DNA of 64,000 nucleotides from an uncultured Propionivibrio sp. (GCA_937923255.1 CALAIL010000037.1:1-64000), one strand, 5' to 3'; shown: positions 14,119 through 23,403, counted from the first letter of the stretch. The notes: generated by a model not told the origin, from the sequence alone. Translations and numbers: made by a program.

Positions 14119-14156
14119 CTATTTCACACTATTGAGCAGCATCCTTGCGGCCGATG

Positions 14157-14162
14157 CTATAA
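14157..14162 (+). promoter_or_regulatory. possible -10 box of the GST gene
   Basis: A perfect TATAAT lies 34 bases before the ATG of the GST gene. No -35 at a standard distance is evident. Confidence 0.35.
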
Positions 14163-14196
14163 TCGACCGCGTCATTTTTGCCCCTCACGCTAAAAG

Positions 14197-14805
14197 ATGA
14201 AGCTTGTTGGCACGCTTACCAGCCCCTTTGTTCGCAAGGTACGAGTCGTTCTCGCCGAGAAGAAGATCGATTACGAATTTGTCATCGATTCGCCGTGGGA
14301 CGCAACGTCCGGCGTTCCGGACATCAATCCGCTCGGCAAGGTTCCTGTCCTGATTCTCGACGATTCGACCGTGCTGTTCGATTCGGGCGTGATCGTCGAA
14401 TACATCGACAGCGTTGCCCCGAACAACAAGCTGATGCCCGAATCCAATCGCGAGCGCGCCGAAGTCAAGCGCTGGGCCGCTCTGGCTGACGGCATCTGCG
14501 ATGCGGCGGCACAGATTTTTCTTGAACGCAAGCGCCCGTCTCTCCAGCGCAGCCAGGAATGGATCGACCGCCAGTACGGCAAGATCGCCCGCGGCTGCGA
14601 ATACATGTCGAACGACCTGGGGAACGGCGCCTATTGCATCGGCAAACAGTACACGCTGGGGGATGTCAGCGTCGGCTGTGCGCTAGGCTATCTCGAATTC
14701 CGCCTGCCCGAAGTTAACTGGCGTGAACGGTACGCCAACCTCGCCCGGCTTTACGACAAGCTGATGCAGCGCCCGGCCTTCATCGACACCGTGCCGCAAG
14801 CCTGA
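14197..14805 (+). CDS. glutathione S-transferase family protein
   Basis: A 202-residue cytosolic protein with a thioredoxin-like N-terminal domain (1-80: GTLTSPFVRKVRVVLAEKK, then NPLGKVPVLILDDSTVLFDS with the cis-proline VPV) and an all-helical C-terminal domain. It resembles the YibF/YncG-like branch of bacterial GSTs; the active-site serine could be in TSPF. Substrate is unknown. It is monocistronic, followed by a long repeat-rich gap. Confidence 0.85.
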   Translation: MKLVGTLTSPFVRKVRVVLAEKKIDYEFVIDSPWDATSGVPDINPLGKVPVLILDDSTVLFDSGVIVEYIDSVAPNNKLMPESNRERAEVKRWAALADGICDAAAQIFLERKRPSLQRSQEWIDRQYGKIARGCEYMSNDLGNGAYCIGKQYTLGDVSVGCALGYLEFRLPEVNWRERYANLARLYDKLMQRPAFIDTVPQA

Positions 14806-14842
14806 TCGGCGCCGGCCGGGGCCACACGCAGCACATTCACCG

Positions 14843-15004
14843 ACAGGCGCCGCTGGAGCCCTCGTAAACAGGGCATCTCAGAGCACATGCTCCGAAACCC
14901 GCGTGGATAGTGCGTTTCCGGGCGCCTGTCCGGAGATGCCCTGTTTATAAGGGTTTCACGGCATACCCTGCGGAAATGCCCTAAATACGCGGGCTTGCGG
15001 GCAG
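14843..15004. repeat. REP/BIME-like repeat cluster A
   Basis: The cluster contains AACCCGCGTGGATAGTGCG and CCGGAGATGCCCTGTTTATA as inverted copies around a GGGCGCCTG centre, then a further unit ending TACGCGGGC. About 110 bases (from GGCGCCGCTGGAGCCC) recur almost unchanged 360 bases downstream at 15203-15322. Confidence 0.75.
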
Positions 15005-15202
15005 CTCTTTTTGGGAAAGCATAACGGAGCCGTCGCGTCGGCAGTCGATGTTTTTTTAATTCTCTCCCTGTGGAGGAGATGCCCCGAAGTGGCAGCGGGC
15101 TGAGCGCTGTTCATTTCAGACAAAATCTGATTCTGCCCACTGTTGCTCTTTCTATCCCTTTGCCCTTTTCCCCAAACCGCTCGCCTACAGTGAGAGGTTT
15201 TT

Positions 15203-15322
15203 TAGGCGCCGCTGGAGCCCGTGTAAACAGGGCATCTCAGAGCACATGCCCCGAAACCCGTGTGGATAGGGCGTTTCCGGGCGCCTGCCTGGAGATGCGC
15301 TGTTTATAAGGGTTGCAGAGGG
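15203..15322. repeat. REP/BIME-like repeat cluster B
   Basis: A near-identical second copy of cluster A: GGCGCCGCTGGAGCCC, GTAAACAGGGCATCTCAGAG, CGTGTGGATAGGGCGTTTCC, CTGTTTATAAGGGTT. A more diverged unit follows at about 15358-15400 (GAGCCCCTTGTATTTAAAGG). The sequence between clusters (15005-15202) holds no recognisable gene. Confidence 0.75.
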
Positions 15323-15448
15323 TTGGTCGGGCACGGTGTTCCAGTTTATGTTTTTTGATGCCCTGAGCCCCTTGTATTTAAAGGACCTCAGAGCAATTTA
15401 TGTTTTCTACCCTGTTTTTTGGATTTCGGGGGCGCTCCAAAAGCGCCA

Positions 15449-15500
15449 ATAGCGGCTCGACTTTGCCCAAAGACACGGCGGCGCATAATCCGCCGCCCAA
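15449..15500. mobile_element. fragment of a Correia-like MITE
   Basis: The left end ATAGCGGCTCGACTTTGCCC and the following AAAGACACGGCGG match the intact copies, but the sequence then changes to a GGCGGCG-cataat-CCGCCGCC hairpin and no right end follows. It lies just downstream of corA, where the hairpin may also end the transcript. Confidence 0.5.
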
Positions 15501-15523
15501 CCGCTCCCGGATAGATACTTCCG

Positions 15524-16489
15524 CTACAGCCAGCCCGCGCGTTTGAAGCGGATGTAGAGAATGACGCTGGCGGAAACGATGACGCCCAGCGCCATCGGAT
15601 AACCGTATGCCCAGCCCAGTTCCGGCATTTCCTTGAAATTCATCCCCCAAATACCAGCAAAAGCGGTTGCCATGGCAAAGATCCCGGCCCAGGCGGCAAG
15701 GCGCTTGGTGACTTCGTTGTCTTCGATGGTCACCATCGAAAGATTTACCTGAATGGCCGTGCCGATCGTTTCACGGATGGCGTCAATGGAAGCGTTGATG
15801 CGCGTCAGATGGTCGTAAACATCGCGGTAATATTCGCGGGAATTGGCGCATAACTCAGGCACCAGCTCGCCGGAGAGTTTTCCGACGGCCTCCCGCAGCG
15901 GGGCAACGGCATGCCGCAATTGCATGGCTTGATGCTTGAGGTCATACAGCCGCCTGACATTGGCATTGGCTGCGCCCTTTTCGAAAATCCGCTCTTCGAT
16001 TTCCTCCAGCGTCATTTCCAGTGCGTCGATGATCGGAAAATAGCGATCAACAACCGCGTCCATGAGGGCATAAAGCACAAATCCGGCGCCCTGCCTGAGC
16101 AACCCCGCCTGGCGTTCACAACGCTCGCGCACGACCTGGAAATCCCGAGTGCTGTTATTCCGGATCGAGAGAACATAGTTGTGTCCGGCAAACACGTCCA
16201 GCTCACCAACACTGAATTCGCCTTCCTTAAAATCCAGCAGCCGCATGACGGAAAACAGCGAATCGCCGTATTCCTCGATTTTTGGCCGTTGTTCGCCGTG
16301 CCTGGCGTCTTCCACCGCCAGTTCATGCAGTCCGAACGCTTTGCGCATGAACTCCAGTTCTTCCGGCGTCGCATCGCACAAGGCCACCCAAACAAAGCAT
16401 CCCGGCTGACCGAGGTAACGGCCAATATCCTCAACGGCAATGTCCGCCAGACGCGCCCCATTCAGATAGGCAACACAATTAACGAGCAC
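15524..16489 (-). CDS. corA: CorA-family magnesium/cobalt transporter
   Basis: A 321-residue inner-membrane channel for Mg2+ and other divalent ions. It has the long acidic and helical cytoplasmic domain (1-255) and two C-terminal membrane segments, the first ending in the signature GMNF (about residue 285, IWGMNFKEMPEL). The end FKRAGWL is basic, as in the family. It starts with GTG at 16489, with GGAGG five bases before it. Confidence 0.93.
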   Translation of the reverse strand: MLVNCVAYLNGARLADIAVEDIGRYLGQPGCFVWVALCDATPEELEFMRKAFGLHELAVEDARHGEQRPKIEEYGDSLFSVMRLLDFKEGEFSVGELDVFAGHNYVLSIRNNSTRDFQVVRERCERQAGLLRQGAGFVLYALMDAVVDRYFPIIDALEMTLEEIEERIFEKGAANANVRRLYDLKHQAMQLRHAVAPLREAVGKLSGELVPELCANSREYYRDVYDHLTRINASIDAIRETIGTAIQVNLSMVTIEDNEVTKRLAAWAGIFAMATAFAGIWGMNFKEMPELGWAYGYPMALGVIVSASVILYIRFKRAGWL

Positions 16490-16591
16490 GGCATCCTCCG
16501 CATTTTTCTCCGATTATGCAGTCACCTGCCACAGGCTTTTTCGTTTCGACTGTTGCAGTACCAGACGGGCTTCCCTGCCTGCCATCACCGC

Positions 16592-17230
16592 TCAGACGCG
16601 CGCCAACGGATTGGGCGTCGCCTCAGCGATCCGGGTCAGCACATCATGGTCGGTATGGTGAAACAATTCCGCCTGTCCCTGAATCTTCATGACCGTATCT
16701 TCATCGTAGAACCAGGTGCCATCGTCGTTAAACCGGACCCGGATGCGAAACTCAACGGTCTTAAATGCATGGTCGAGAAAGGGATTCGAGCAAATGCCAT
16801 AAACCGGATCGCCCAGGCGGGCAGTGAGTTCAAACTCATTGGCATCCGGCGCAACCGTGCCGCCGGCCATCACCACCTGCCCGCGCGGGATGGTCAAGGT
16901 GTGGATGACCGTGCCGTTCGCCGGTTCCCACAACCAGTAACCGACTTGGTCATGGTAAGTCTTGACCTGATCCGGTTTGGTGATGTGCGTGTGATAGCGC
17001 AGGCCATAGAACAGCTGCGGGCCATTGGTCTGCGGATCGATCGGCTGTAGTTCGATGCGTTCCACATAAGTCTGCTGCTTTGGCCCCTCGGCCTTGGGCT
17101 TAACGTCCATGCCGCGCTCGCCTTGCCAAAGTCCAGCCATGCGTGTCAGCGGCCCCAGGCATTTCAGCGTATGCACATCGGCCTGCGGTTCCGTGTAAAT
17201 ATCCTTGGGAAAAGTGCCTGCATTGCTCAT
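16592..17230 (-). CDS. heme-binding beta-barrel (nitrobindin-like/FABP-like) protein
   Basis: A 212-residue protein predicted to be mostly beta strands. The opening LTRMAGLWQGERGMD fits the G-x-W-x-G motif of the nitrobindin/DUF1794 beta barrel, which binds heme or a hydrophobic ligand. The strand pattern continues through TVIHTLTIPRGQVVMAGG and TWFYDEDTVM. The function in this organism is unknown. The start at 17230 has AAGGAG upstream; 25 residues of the longer frame are not needed. Confidence 0.65.
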   Translation of the reverse strand: MSNAGTFPKDIYTEPQADVHTLKCLGPLTRMAGLWQGERGMDVKPKAEGPKQQTYVERIELQPIDPQTNGPQLFYGLRYHTHITKPDQVKTYHDQVGYWLWEPANGTVIHTLTIPRGQVVMAGGTVAPDANEFELTARLGDPVYGICSNPFLDHAFKTVEFRIRVRFNDDGTWFYDEDTVMKIQGQAELFHHTDHDVLTRIAEATPNPLARV

Positions 17231-17317
17231 GAGATCGCGCTCCTTCGTAAATCTGGCATTGGATGGGCGTCCATTATCCCACGCCTTCGCCTGCCCTTTC
17301 GCCATCAGGCAAACGCA

Positions 17318-18583
17318 TCAATTATGCCGGCGCGCCGCAGGCCACAGCGCCGCGACGAACATGCCCGCAGCCACAGCCGCCGCCAGGGTCAGATACCCCG
17401 GCGCGGACTGCGCCGTAAATCCGATCACCAGCGCCAGCGCGGTCAAAGGCGCACGCATCGACACTGCCAGAAAAGCCGCCGACCCCGCCAGGGATGCCGT
17501 CAGCAAATCGACGGACGGCCAGAACGGCTGCACCAGCAAGCCTGCCAACAGCCCCGCGACTGCGCCGAGCGCCAGCGCCGGCGTCAGCGTACCGCCGAAC
17601 ACCCCGCTACGCAGTGTCAGCAAAACCACGGCCGCCTTGGCGATGAGCAACGCCGCGCATAGCCCGAGCGACGCCCCCCAGTACGCAGTCTGCGCCACCG
17701 AGCGACCATTGCCCAGTACTTGCGGCAACCAGATCGCCACGATGCCGCTCAATAAAAACGCCAAAGGCATTGCCCAGAGCACCTGAAATTTCCGACAGCG
17801 GCGCCTTTCAGCTTCTTTGACCGCACGGCCAAAGCCTTCAGCCGGCAGCCCCACCAGCGCCCCCACAACAGCCGCCCACAGCACGGAAGAAATCGAAACG
17901 CTGACCTGGCCGACGGCATAAAACGCTTCGGGCGAAACCTCGATCCGCGCCACCACCGTGGCAATAACCGAAACGGCCAAAGCGATACTCGCATTGCGCA
18001 CGGTAAACGCGCCGAGCAATATTTCCAGGGCAAAGATCGCACCGGCGAACGGCACATGATACACACCGGCCAGCCCGGCGGCCGCGCCGCAGGCCACCAG
18101 CACGCGCCGCATTTCATCATCGATTTTCAGCGCATCGGCGATGCGTCCGGCGAACAGCGCACCCAATTCGCGCGGCGCCACCTCCCGCCCGACGGGCGCT
18201 CCTACACCGACGGCCACAATCTGGAGTAATGCATGGATGACGCCTTCGGGGAATGGCGGCCGCGCCGCCGCCGATGTCTCCGCCACCACAGCAGCTTCGA
18301 CGCTCACCACAGGCCGGCCGCGCGTTTGCAGCCACCACCAGCCGAGCGTGACCAGCGCCCCGCCGCCCATCAGCGCCAGCAAACGCCGCAAAGGCGTCGT
18401 ACCGTCGGTCACGATGCGCAGCGCTGCCGATTCTCCCTGTCCGAAGGCTAGAATTTCAACACCGTGAATTAACGCCGAAAGCGCCGCTGCGCCGAGGCCG
18501 GCGGCAACGCCGACCAGCGCCACGGCAACGATCAGCGCGATTTTCCGCCGCATCAGACCAACGCGCTCACAAAAATACGGCAT
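17318..18583 (-). CDS. ClC-family chloride channel/transporter
   Basis: A 421-residue inner-membrane protein with about ten to twelve hydrophobic helices. The ClC signatures are present in order: PVGREVAPRELG (the GREGP-type motif with the gating glutamate, near residue 135), GLAGVYHVPFAGAIFALE, and GVFGGTLTPALALG (the GxFxP-type motif, near 330). The last of these deviates (T-L-T-P). The family exchanges or conducts Cl-; here the ion cannot be told. Start could be 18583 or the internal ATG at 18553; neither has a strong ribosome-binding site. Confidence 0.85.
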   Translation of the reverse strand: MPYFCERVGLMRRKIALIVAVALVGVAAGLGAAALSALIHGVEILAFGQGESAALRIVTDGTTPLRRLLALMGGGALVTLGWWWLQTRGRPVVSVEAAVVAETSAAARPPFPEGVIHALLQIVAVGVGAPVGREVAPRELGALFAGRIADALKIDDEMRRVLVACGAAAGLAGVYHVPFAGAIFALEILLGAFTVRNASIALAVSVIATVVARIEVSPEAFYAVGQVSVSISSVLWAAVVGALVGLPAEGFGRAVKEAERRRCRKFQVLWAMPLAFLLSGIVAIWLPQVLGNGRSVAQTAYWGASLGLCAALLIAKAAVVLLTLRSGVFGGTLTPALALGAVAGLLAGLLVQPFWPSVDLLTASLAGSAAFLAVSMRAPLTALALVIGFTAQSAPGYLTLAAAVAAGMFVAALWPAARRHN

Positions 18584-18686
18584 GCGCGCAGCCTCACGGC
18601 AAAGCGCATTTCCAGCCGCTCACCGGACCGCCGCTGCTGCCGCGCCGGCCATATTGGCGCCCATGTCTGCGCGTTACCCCTGCGGC

Positions 18687-19427
18687 TCACAATGACAGCT
18701 TCTTGAAAATACATTCGGGAATATGGCGAATGGCGAACATGATCACGCGCCAGAATCCCGGCAGATAAACGACATCACGCCGGCGTTCGACGGCCTCGAC
18801 GATATCGCCGGCAATCGCCTGCGGTGTGCGCCACAGCGCTCCCTTGGCAAAGGCCGCCGTCATCGGCGTATCGATGAAACCGGGTTTAATCGTCAGGATC
18901 TGAACGCCGCTTCCTGCCAACCGGTTGCGCAGGCCCTGCAGAAAAATATCGACCATGCCCTTGGCCGCGCCATAAACGTAGTTGCTCTGTCGGCCGCGAT
19001 CACCGGCGACCGAGCCGATGACGGCGAGGCAGCCGTGCCCCTGCTTGGCCAGATGCTGTGCCAGTCGCGTCGACAGCGCAACGACCGAAACGCCGTTGTT
19101 GTCGATCTCATGCAGCGTCTGCTCAACGGAAGCCTCGCAGGCTCTCTGGTCGGGCAAGGAACCATGCGCGATCAAAACAGTATCCAGCCCGCCGAGCGAG
19201 GCCAGCGCCGCGTCGAGCATGGCGGCGTGGCGTTCCCTATCGCACGCATCCATCGTAAAGCACTCAACCGAAGCCGCGCCACGGACGCACAGATCGGCGG
19301 CAATCGCTTCCAGGCGTTCCTCCCGGCGGCCGACGAGAAATAACGCGCAACGGCGCGCCGCCCAGAGGCGCGCAACGGCCTCGGCAATCGCCGATGTTGC
19401 GCCGATGATCAGGATTTTTTCTTGCAT
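18687..19427 (-). CDS. SDR, DprE2-like keto-sugar reductase
   Basis: A 246-residue short-chain dehydrogenase: IIGATSAIAEAVARLWAAR is the nucleotide-binding loop, IGSVAGDRG carries the catalytic serine, and YVYGAAKGM the YxxxK pair. The glycine motif GATSAIA and partner gene match DprE2, the reductase that finishes epimerisation of decaprenyl-phospho-ribose to arabinose in mycobacteria. The neighbour 28 bases upstream is a DprE1-like oxidase, which supports this. Start at 19427 begins the conserved MQEKILIIG with GGGAAGG upstream. Confidence 0.75.
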   Translation of the reverse strand: MQEKILIIGATSAIAEAVARLWAARRCALFLVGRREERLEAIAADLCVRGAASVECFTMDACDRERHAAMLDAALASLGGLDTVLIAHGSLPDQRACEASVEQTLHEIDNNGVSVVALSTRLAQHLAKQGHGCLAVIGSVAGDRGRQSNYVYGAAKGMVDIFLQGLRNRLAGSGVQILTIKPGFIDTPMTAAFAKGALWRTPQAIAGDIVEAVERRRDVVYLPGFWRVIMFAIRHIPECIFKKLSL

Positions 19428-19455
19428 GCTTACCTTCCCACCGTCCTTGTAACCA

Positions 19456-20751
19456 TCATGACAGCACGCGCCGCGCGAAATCCGACAAAAAGGCCGGATC
19501 GACATGGTGCATGAATTCCTCAAAGCGCGGATAGCTGCGGCGATAGAAAACGCCGCTCATGCGCGCATCCTTGGCTGCGTACAGGCGCCCACCGGCTGCC
19601 TCGACGATCGCGTCGAGCCGCCGGAACAACGCCAGCGTCAGGGCGCCATCATTGGGAAAATCGAGTGACAGCGTCATGCCGTGCATGGGGAACGACATCA
19701 GGCCGGGGCTGGTCCGCTCGCCAAAAGTCTTGAGCACAGCCAGGAAAGAGCCGCGGCCGTCGGCGGAAATCGCGTTGAATACCTCGCCGACCGCTTCGCG
19801 CGCCGCCATCGGGAGAACACACTGATACTGAAAAAAGCCATGCGGCCCATAAATACGGTTCCAGTTTTGAACAGCGTCGAGCGGGTAGAAATACGGCGCG
19901 TAGTGAACGATCTGATGCAAGGCCAGCGGCCGGTTGTAATACGCAGCATTGAAAGCGCGCAACGAGAGGCGGTTAACCAGCGAGAACGGCGGCGTAAACG
20001 GTATGCCTAACCGCGTTTGATTCCGCATTACAAAACCGCCCTCCGGCGCATGATCACCCGCCATGAAAATACCGCGCAGCGAAGGCGCCAGGCAATCGAC
20101 CCAGGCGACGACGTATTCGTGCTTGGCCTCGACCTCGGCATTGAGGGCAAAAAATTCGTCCAGGCCGGAAAAACGTGTGTTTTCAAACTCGACATACGCA
20201 CTCGGGATGGGCCTGAGCGCCAGCTCGACCCAGGTAATCAGCCCCGTCAGCCCCATGCCGCCGATCGTCGCGGAAAAGAGTTCCGCATTTTCCTGCGGTG
20301 AGCAAATGTGGCGCGAACCGTCCGAGCGCAACAGCTCGAAGCGGCGGACATGGCAGCCGAACGTCCCCGATCCGTGATGATTCCTGCCGTGCACATCGTT
20401 GGCGATCGCCCCACCGACGGTGACGAAACGGGTGCTCGGCGTCACCGGCAGAAACCAGCCGCGTGGAACGAAGACATCAAGGATTTCGGAAAGCAGCACC
20501 CCCGCCTCGCAGGTCATCACACCGGTGACTGCATCGAATGCCATCAGCCGGTCAAGACCGCGCGTATGCAGCAGTGCCCCGCCGCTGTTCAGGCAAACAT
20601 CGCCATAACTGCGGCCATTGCCATACGCCAGCATCCCGCCAGCAGCAGAAATCAGGGAAGATAACGGTGGCAGCGCCGCAGTACGGTCATTCCACCAGAT
20701 TTCTTCCGCCGCCGGCATAACCGGCAAACGTCCCCATGCACGCAAACTCAT
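19456..20751 (-). CDS. FAD-dependent oxidase, DprE1-like
   Basis: A 431-residue FAD enzyme of the VAO/PCMH fold. The FAD domain has LAYGNGRSYGDVCLNSGG and PVTPSTRFVTVGGAIANDVH, then GRNHHGSGTFGCHVR, as in DprE1; the cysteine in FGCHV aligns with the cysteine attacked by benzothiazinones in the mycobacterial enzyme. It would oxidise the 2-hydroxyl of a polyprenyl-phosphate ribose, with the next gene completing the epimerisation to arabinofuranose. The final sugar acceptor is not encoded nearby. Confidence 0.78.
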   Translation of the reverse strand: MSLRAWGRLPVMPAAEEIWWNDRTAALPPLSSLISAAGGMLAYGNGRSYGDVCLNSGGALLHTRGLDRLMAFDAVTGVMTCEAGVLLSEILDVFVPRGWFLPVTPSTRFVTVGGAIANDVHGRNHHGSGTFGCHVRRFELLRSDGSRHICSPQENAELFSATIGGMGLTGLITWVELALRPIPSAYVEFENTRFSGLDEFFALNAEVEAKHEYVVAWVDCLAPSLRGIFMAGDHAPEGGFVMRNQTRLGIPFTPPFSLVNRLSLRAFNAAYYNRPLALHQIVHYAPYFYPLDAVQNWNRIYGPHGFFQYQCVLPMAAREAVGEVFNAISADGRGSFLAVLKTFGERTSPGLMSFPMHGMTLSLDFPNDGALTLALFRRLDAIVEAAGGRLYAAKDARMSGVFYRRSYPRFEEFMHHVDPAFLSDFARRVLS

Positions 20752-20794
20752 GATTCCGGTCCCATCGTTTTTTGTCTCGCCAGAAAAACAGCCC

Positions 20795-21457
20795 CTAGTA
20801 CAACGAGAATAGCCCGATCATCGTCGCTTCACGGTTACCCAGGCCGCTCGGCAGAAACGACAGTCCGCCGACCAGCAGGGCAAACGCGTAAACGAACAGC
20901 GCAGTCACCACCGCCAGCGAATGCCCCAGTGCGGCAAGCAGCCACCAGAAGCCGATGCCTTCAGCCAGGCAGCAATGCCGTAAAAACGAGGAGCAATACT
21001 CGCAACACTCCGCCGACAACCGGCTCCGCGCCGGTGCATACTCTCACAGACCGATGCCGGCCAGCAACAACACCGCCAACCCATCGCTGACACGCTCGGC
21101 GAGAAAGGCCGGGGGGCTGGCTGGCACCGGCACGCCTCGCGGCTTGAGCAGCACCGAACGCAGGCTTTCGCCCAGCTTCCCAGGGCTGGTCGTCAGCGCA
21201 AAACCGGAAAAACAGGCGGCAAGATTAATGCGTCACGGCAGGCACGCATCGGCCAGATGCAGATAGCGCGCCCAGCGCAGAAATCGAAACAGATAATTGA
21301 CCAGCGACAGTGCAAGCACACCGAGAATCACGAAAAAACCGGCGCCAGCTACCGCCACTGCAGTCTCACGCCATCCTGCCCAGAGCGACAGGCCAGAATA
21401 ACCGACTTCTACCAGCGCAATGCTGATGAACACAAGGCGCAACGGCGGCAACGCCAA
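20795..21457 (-). pseudogene. broken YbhN/LPG_synthase_TM-type membrane protein gene
   Basis: One minus-strand frame shows family-like segments in order: an N-terminal hydrophobic part (LGVLALSLVNYLFRFLRWARY), GFALTTSPGKLGESLRSVLL, SPPAFLAERVSDGLAVLLLA, and WLLAALGHSLAVV with LPSGLGNREATMIG. In-frame TGA codons at 21233-21235 and 21044-21046 interrupt it, and a part between the second stop and residue LAEGIGFWW seems deleted or shifted. Intact members are about 300 residues and are often found with lipid-linked sugar genes. It follows mnmA and precedes the DprE1/DprE2 pair. Confidence 0.75.
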
Positions 21458-21500
21458 TCTACCGGGAACCTGGCTGTGGCACTGGTCGGATCGGATCCTC

Positions 21501-22709
21501 TCAGGTAATGATGCCCCCGCCCAGACAGATACGGTCTTCGTAAATCACGACGGACTGCCCCGGTGTCACAGCCCATTGCGGCTCGGCAAAACTGAGGCGG
21601 CAGCCCGCTGCGTCGATCTGCTCGATGACGCACGGGGCATCGGCCTGCCGATAGCGCGTTTTGGCCGTATAGGGATGCGCCGTCTGCGGCCGGTCCGCCG
21701 GGCGATCGCCGGCGATCCAGGAAAGCTGACCGGCATGCAGCGCTGTTGCCCGCAGCGCGGGATGATCGTGCCCCTGAACGACATACAGGATATTGCGCGC
21801 CATCTCCTTTTTGGCCACGAACCAGGCGGCATGATCACCGGTATCGCTGCCCTTGCCTCCTTTGACGCCACCGACGTGCAATCCTTTACGCTGGCCGAGC
21901 GTGTAAAAGGTCAGCCCGTCGTGTTCGCCCAGCAATCGGCCGTCGTCAAGGCTGCGAATCTCACCCTTGCACGGCGGCAGGTAACGCATCAAAAATTCCT
22001 TGAAAGGACGCTCGCCGATAAAACAGATGCCGGTCGAATCCTTCTTGAGTGCAACGTGCAGCGTTGCCGCCGAAGCCAGGGCGCGCACATCCCGTTTGAG
22101 CATCCCGGCCAGCGGAAACAGGGTGCGCGCGAGCTGCGCCTGATTGAGGCGATGCAGAAAATAGCTTTGATCCTTCGTCGCATCCGCCGCCTTGAGCAGC
22201 TGGAATTTACTGTCCGCGCCATGCACGGCATCCACCTGACGGACGCCCGCGTAATGGCCGGTAGCGATCTTTTCGGCGCCCAGCCCCATCGCATGATCGA
22301 GAAAGGCCTTGAACTTGATTTCTGAATTGCACAGCACGTCGGGATTGGGCGTGCGCCCGGCCTGATATTCATCGAGAAAAATCGAGAATACGCGCTCGCG
22401 GTATTCACTGGCGAAATTGACGACTTCAACATCAATGCCGATCGTATCGGCCACGCTCATGACATCGATCAAATCCTGGCGCGACGAGCAGTATTCATCG
22501 TCGTCATCGTCTTCCCAGTTTTTCATGAATATCCCGATAACGTGCCAGCCCCACTGTTTGAGTAAAAGTGCGGCGACCGAGGAGTCGACGCCGCCGGATA
22601 GACCAACGACGACCGTGCGCCCATCGCCTTCCCGCAGTTCTGCCGGCGCGCATTGACGAGCCTCTGCCAGCAGTTGCGTATACGTTTTCTCACCCATGAT
22701 GTTTTTCAC
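21501..22709 (-). CDS. mnmA: tRNA-specific 2-thiouridylase
   Basis: A 402-residue cytosolic enzyme that puts sulphur on U34 of tRNA-Lys, -Glu and -Gln. The PP-loop SGGVDSS is at 38-44, the first catalytic cysteine is Cys127 in NPDVLCNSE, and the persulfide cysteine is Cys229 in [10 protein letters not shown]. The C-terminal beta barrel ends [12 protein letters not shown]. The N-terminus is about 25 residues longer than in E. coli; the true start may be a few codons in (ATG at residue 5). Confidence 0.93.
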   Translation of the reverse strand: MKNIMGEKTYTQLLAEARQCAPAELREGDGRTVVVGLSGGVDSSVAALLLKQWGWHVIGIFMKNWEDDDDDEYCSSRQDLIDVMSVADTIGIDVEVVNFASEYRERVFSIFLDEYQAGRTPNPDVLCNSEIKFKAFLDHAMGLGAEKIATGHYAGVRQVDAVHGADSKFQLLKAADATKDQSYFLHRLNQAQLARTLFPLAGMLKRDVRALASAATLHVALKKDSTGICFIGERPFKEFLMRYLPPCKGEIRSLDDGRLLGEHDGLTFYTLGQRKGLHVGGVKGGKGSDTGDHAAWFVAKKEMARNILYVVQGHDHPALRATALHAGQLSWIAGDRPADRPQTAHPYTAKTRYRQADAPCVIEQIDAAGCRLSFAEPQWAVTPGQSVVIYEDRICLGGGIIT

Positions 22710-22844
22710 TCATCATCCTGTCTGCCGCTTTATTCGCCGTCATTTGTTGCCATTCGTTGCTATCTTCGTTGCGCCCGCCGTCATCTCCACCACGGTATTG
22801 GGCACGGCATGGGCCCCGATAAGATGATCCGCTGATCCGTCGCA

Positions 22845-23297
22845 TCATCCGTAAAATTTCACTGCTACCAGTGGGTAGCGTCGGCCTGCGCGCCAGTCGT
22901 CCAGAGCGCCCATAACCAGCGGGCTACGCAGGCGTCCATCCCGTTCGAGTGCGCGGATTTCCTGAAAATCCAGCCAGTGCGCGGCAATAATGCCCTGGTC
23001 GAGCGGTCGCGCCGCATCGTGCCCGTTTACCACACCGGCAAAGACAAAGCGTACATATGTCATTTCGCTGGCCGGTTTATGCCAGTGGTGAACGCCGACC
23101 AATGCGTCCGGAACAAAGGTGTAGCCGGTTTCTTCCAGTGTCTCTCGAGCGACGGCGTCCGTGAGCGATTCGCCGTGTTCCAGATGTCCGGCGGGCTGGT
23201 TGTAGCGGATTCCCGCGTCGGTTTCTTCCTCGACAAGCAAAAAGCGGCCATCGCGTTCAGCGATGGCGGCAACGGTCACATGCAGATTCCGGGTCAT
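22845..23297 (-). CDS. nudJ: nudix hydrolase, NudJ-like
   Basis: A 150-residue cytosolic nudix phosphatase. The nudix box GHLEHGESLTDAVARETLEE followed by TGY (residues about 37-59) is complete. The N-terminal HVTVAAIAERDGRFLLVEE and C-terminal HWLDFQEIRAL match NudJ, which hydrolyses nucleoside tri- and diphosphates and HMP-PP. It lies downstream of no close gene; mnmA follows on the same strand after about 135 bases, an arrangement (nudJ-mnmA) also seen in E. coli. Confidence 0.88.
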   Translation of the reverse strand: MTRNLHVTVAAIAERDGRFLLVEEETDAGIRYNQPAGHLEHGESLTDAVARETLEETGYTFVPDALVGVHHWHKPASEMTYVRFVFAGVVNGHDAARPLDQGIIAAHWLDFQEIRALERDGRLRSPLVMGALDDWRAGRRYPLVAVKFYG

Positions 23298-23374
23298 GGG
23301 TCAGTGATCGGTCCGAAAGCGCCATTTTACCGCCAAGCCACCATGAAATCGGCTAAAATGGCCGCTTTCTGGCA

Positions 23375-23403
23375 TTGACAGAAGTTTGTAGTATCTGAAC
23401 ATA
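23375..23403 (+). promoter_or_regulatory. possible sigma70 promoter of ilvE
   Basis: TTGACA at 23375-23380 is followed after 17 bases by AACATA, a poor -10. It lies about 70 bases before the ilvE start. Confidence 0.35.

Noticed and set aside
21044..21235. TGA read as tryptophan (recoding)
   Set aside because: TGA ends pyrG, purB, the peroxiredoxin and other intact genes here, and TGG encodes tryptophan in them.
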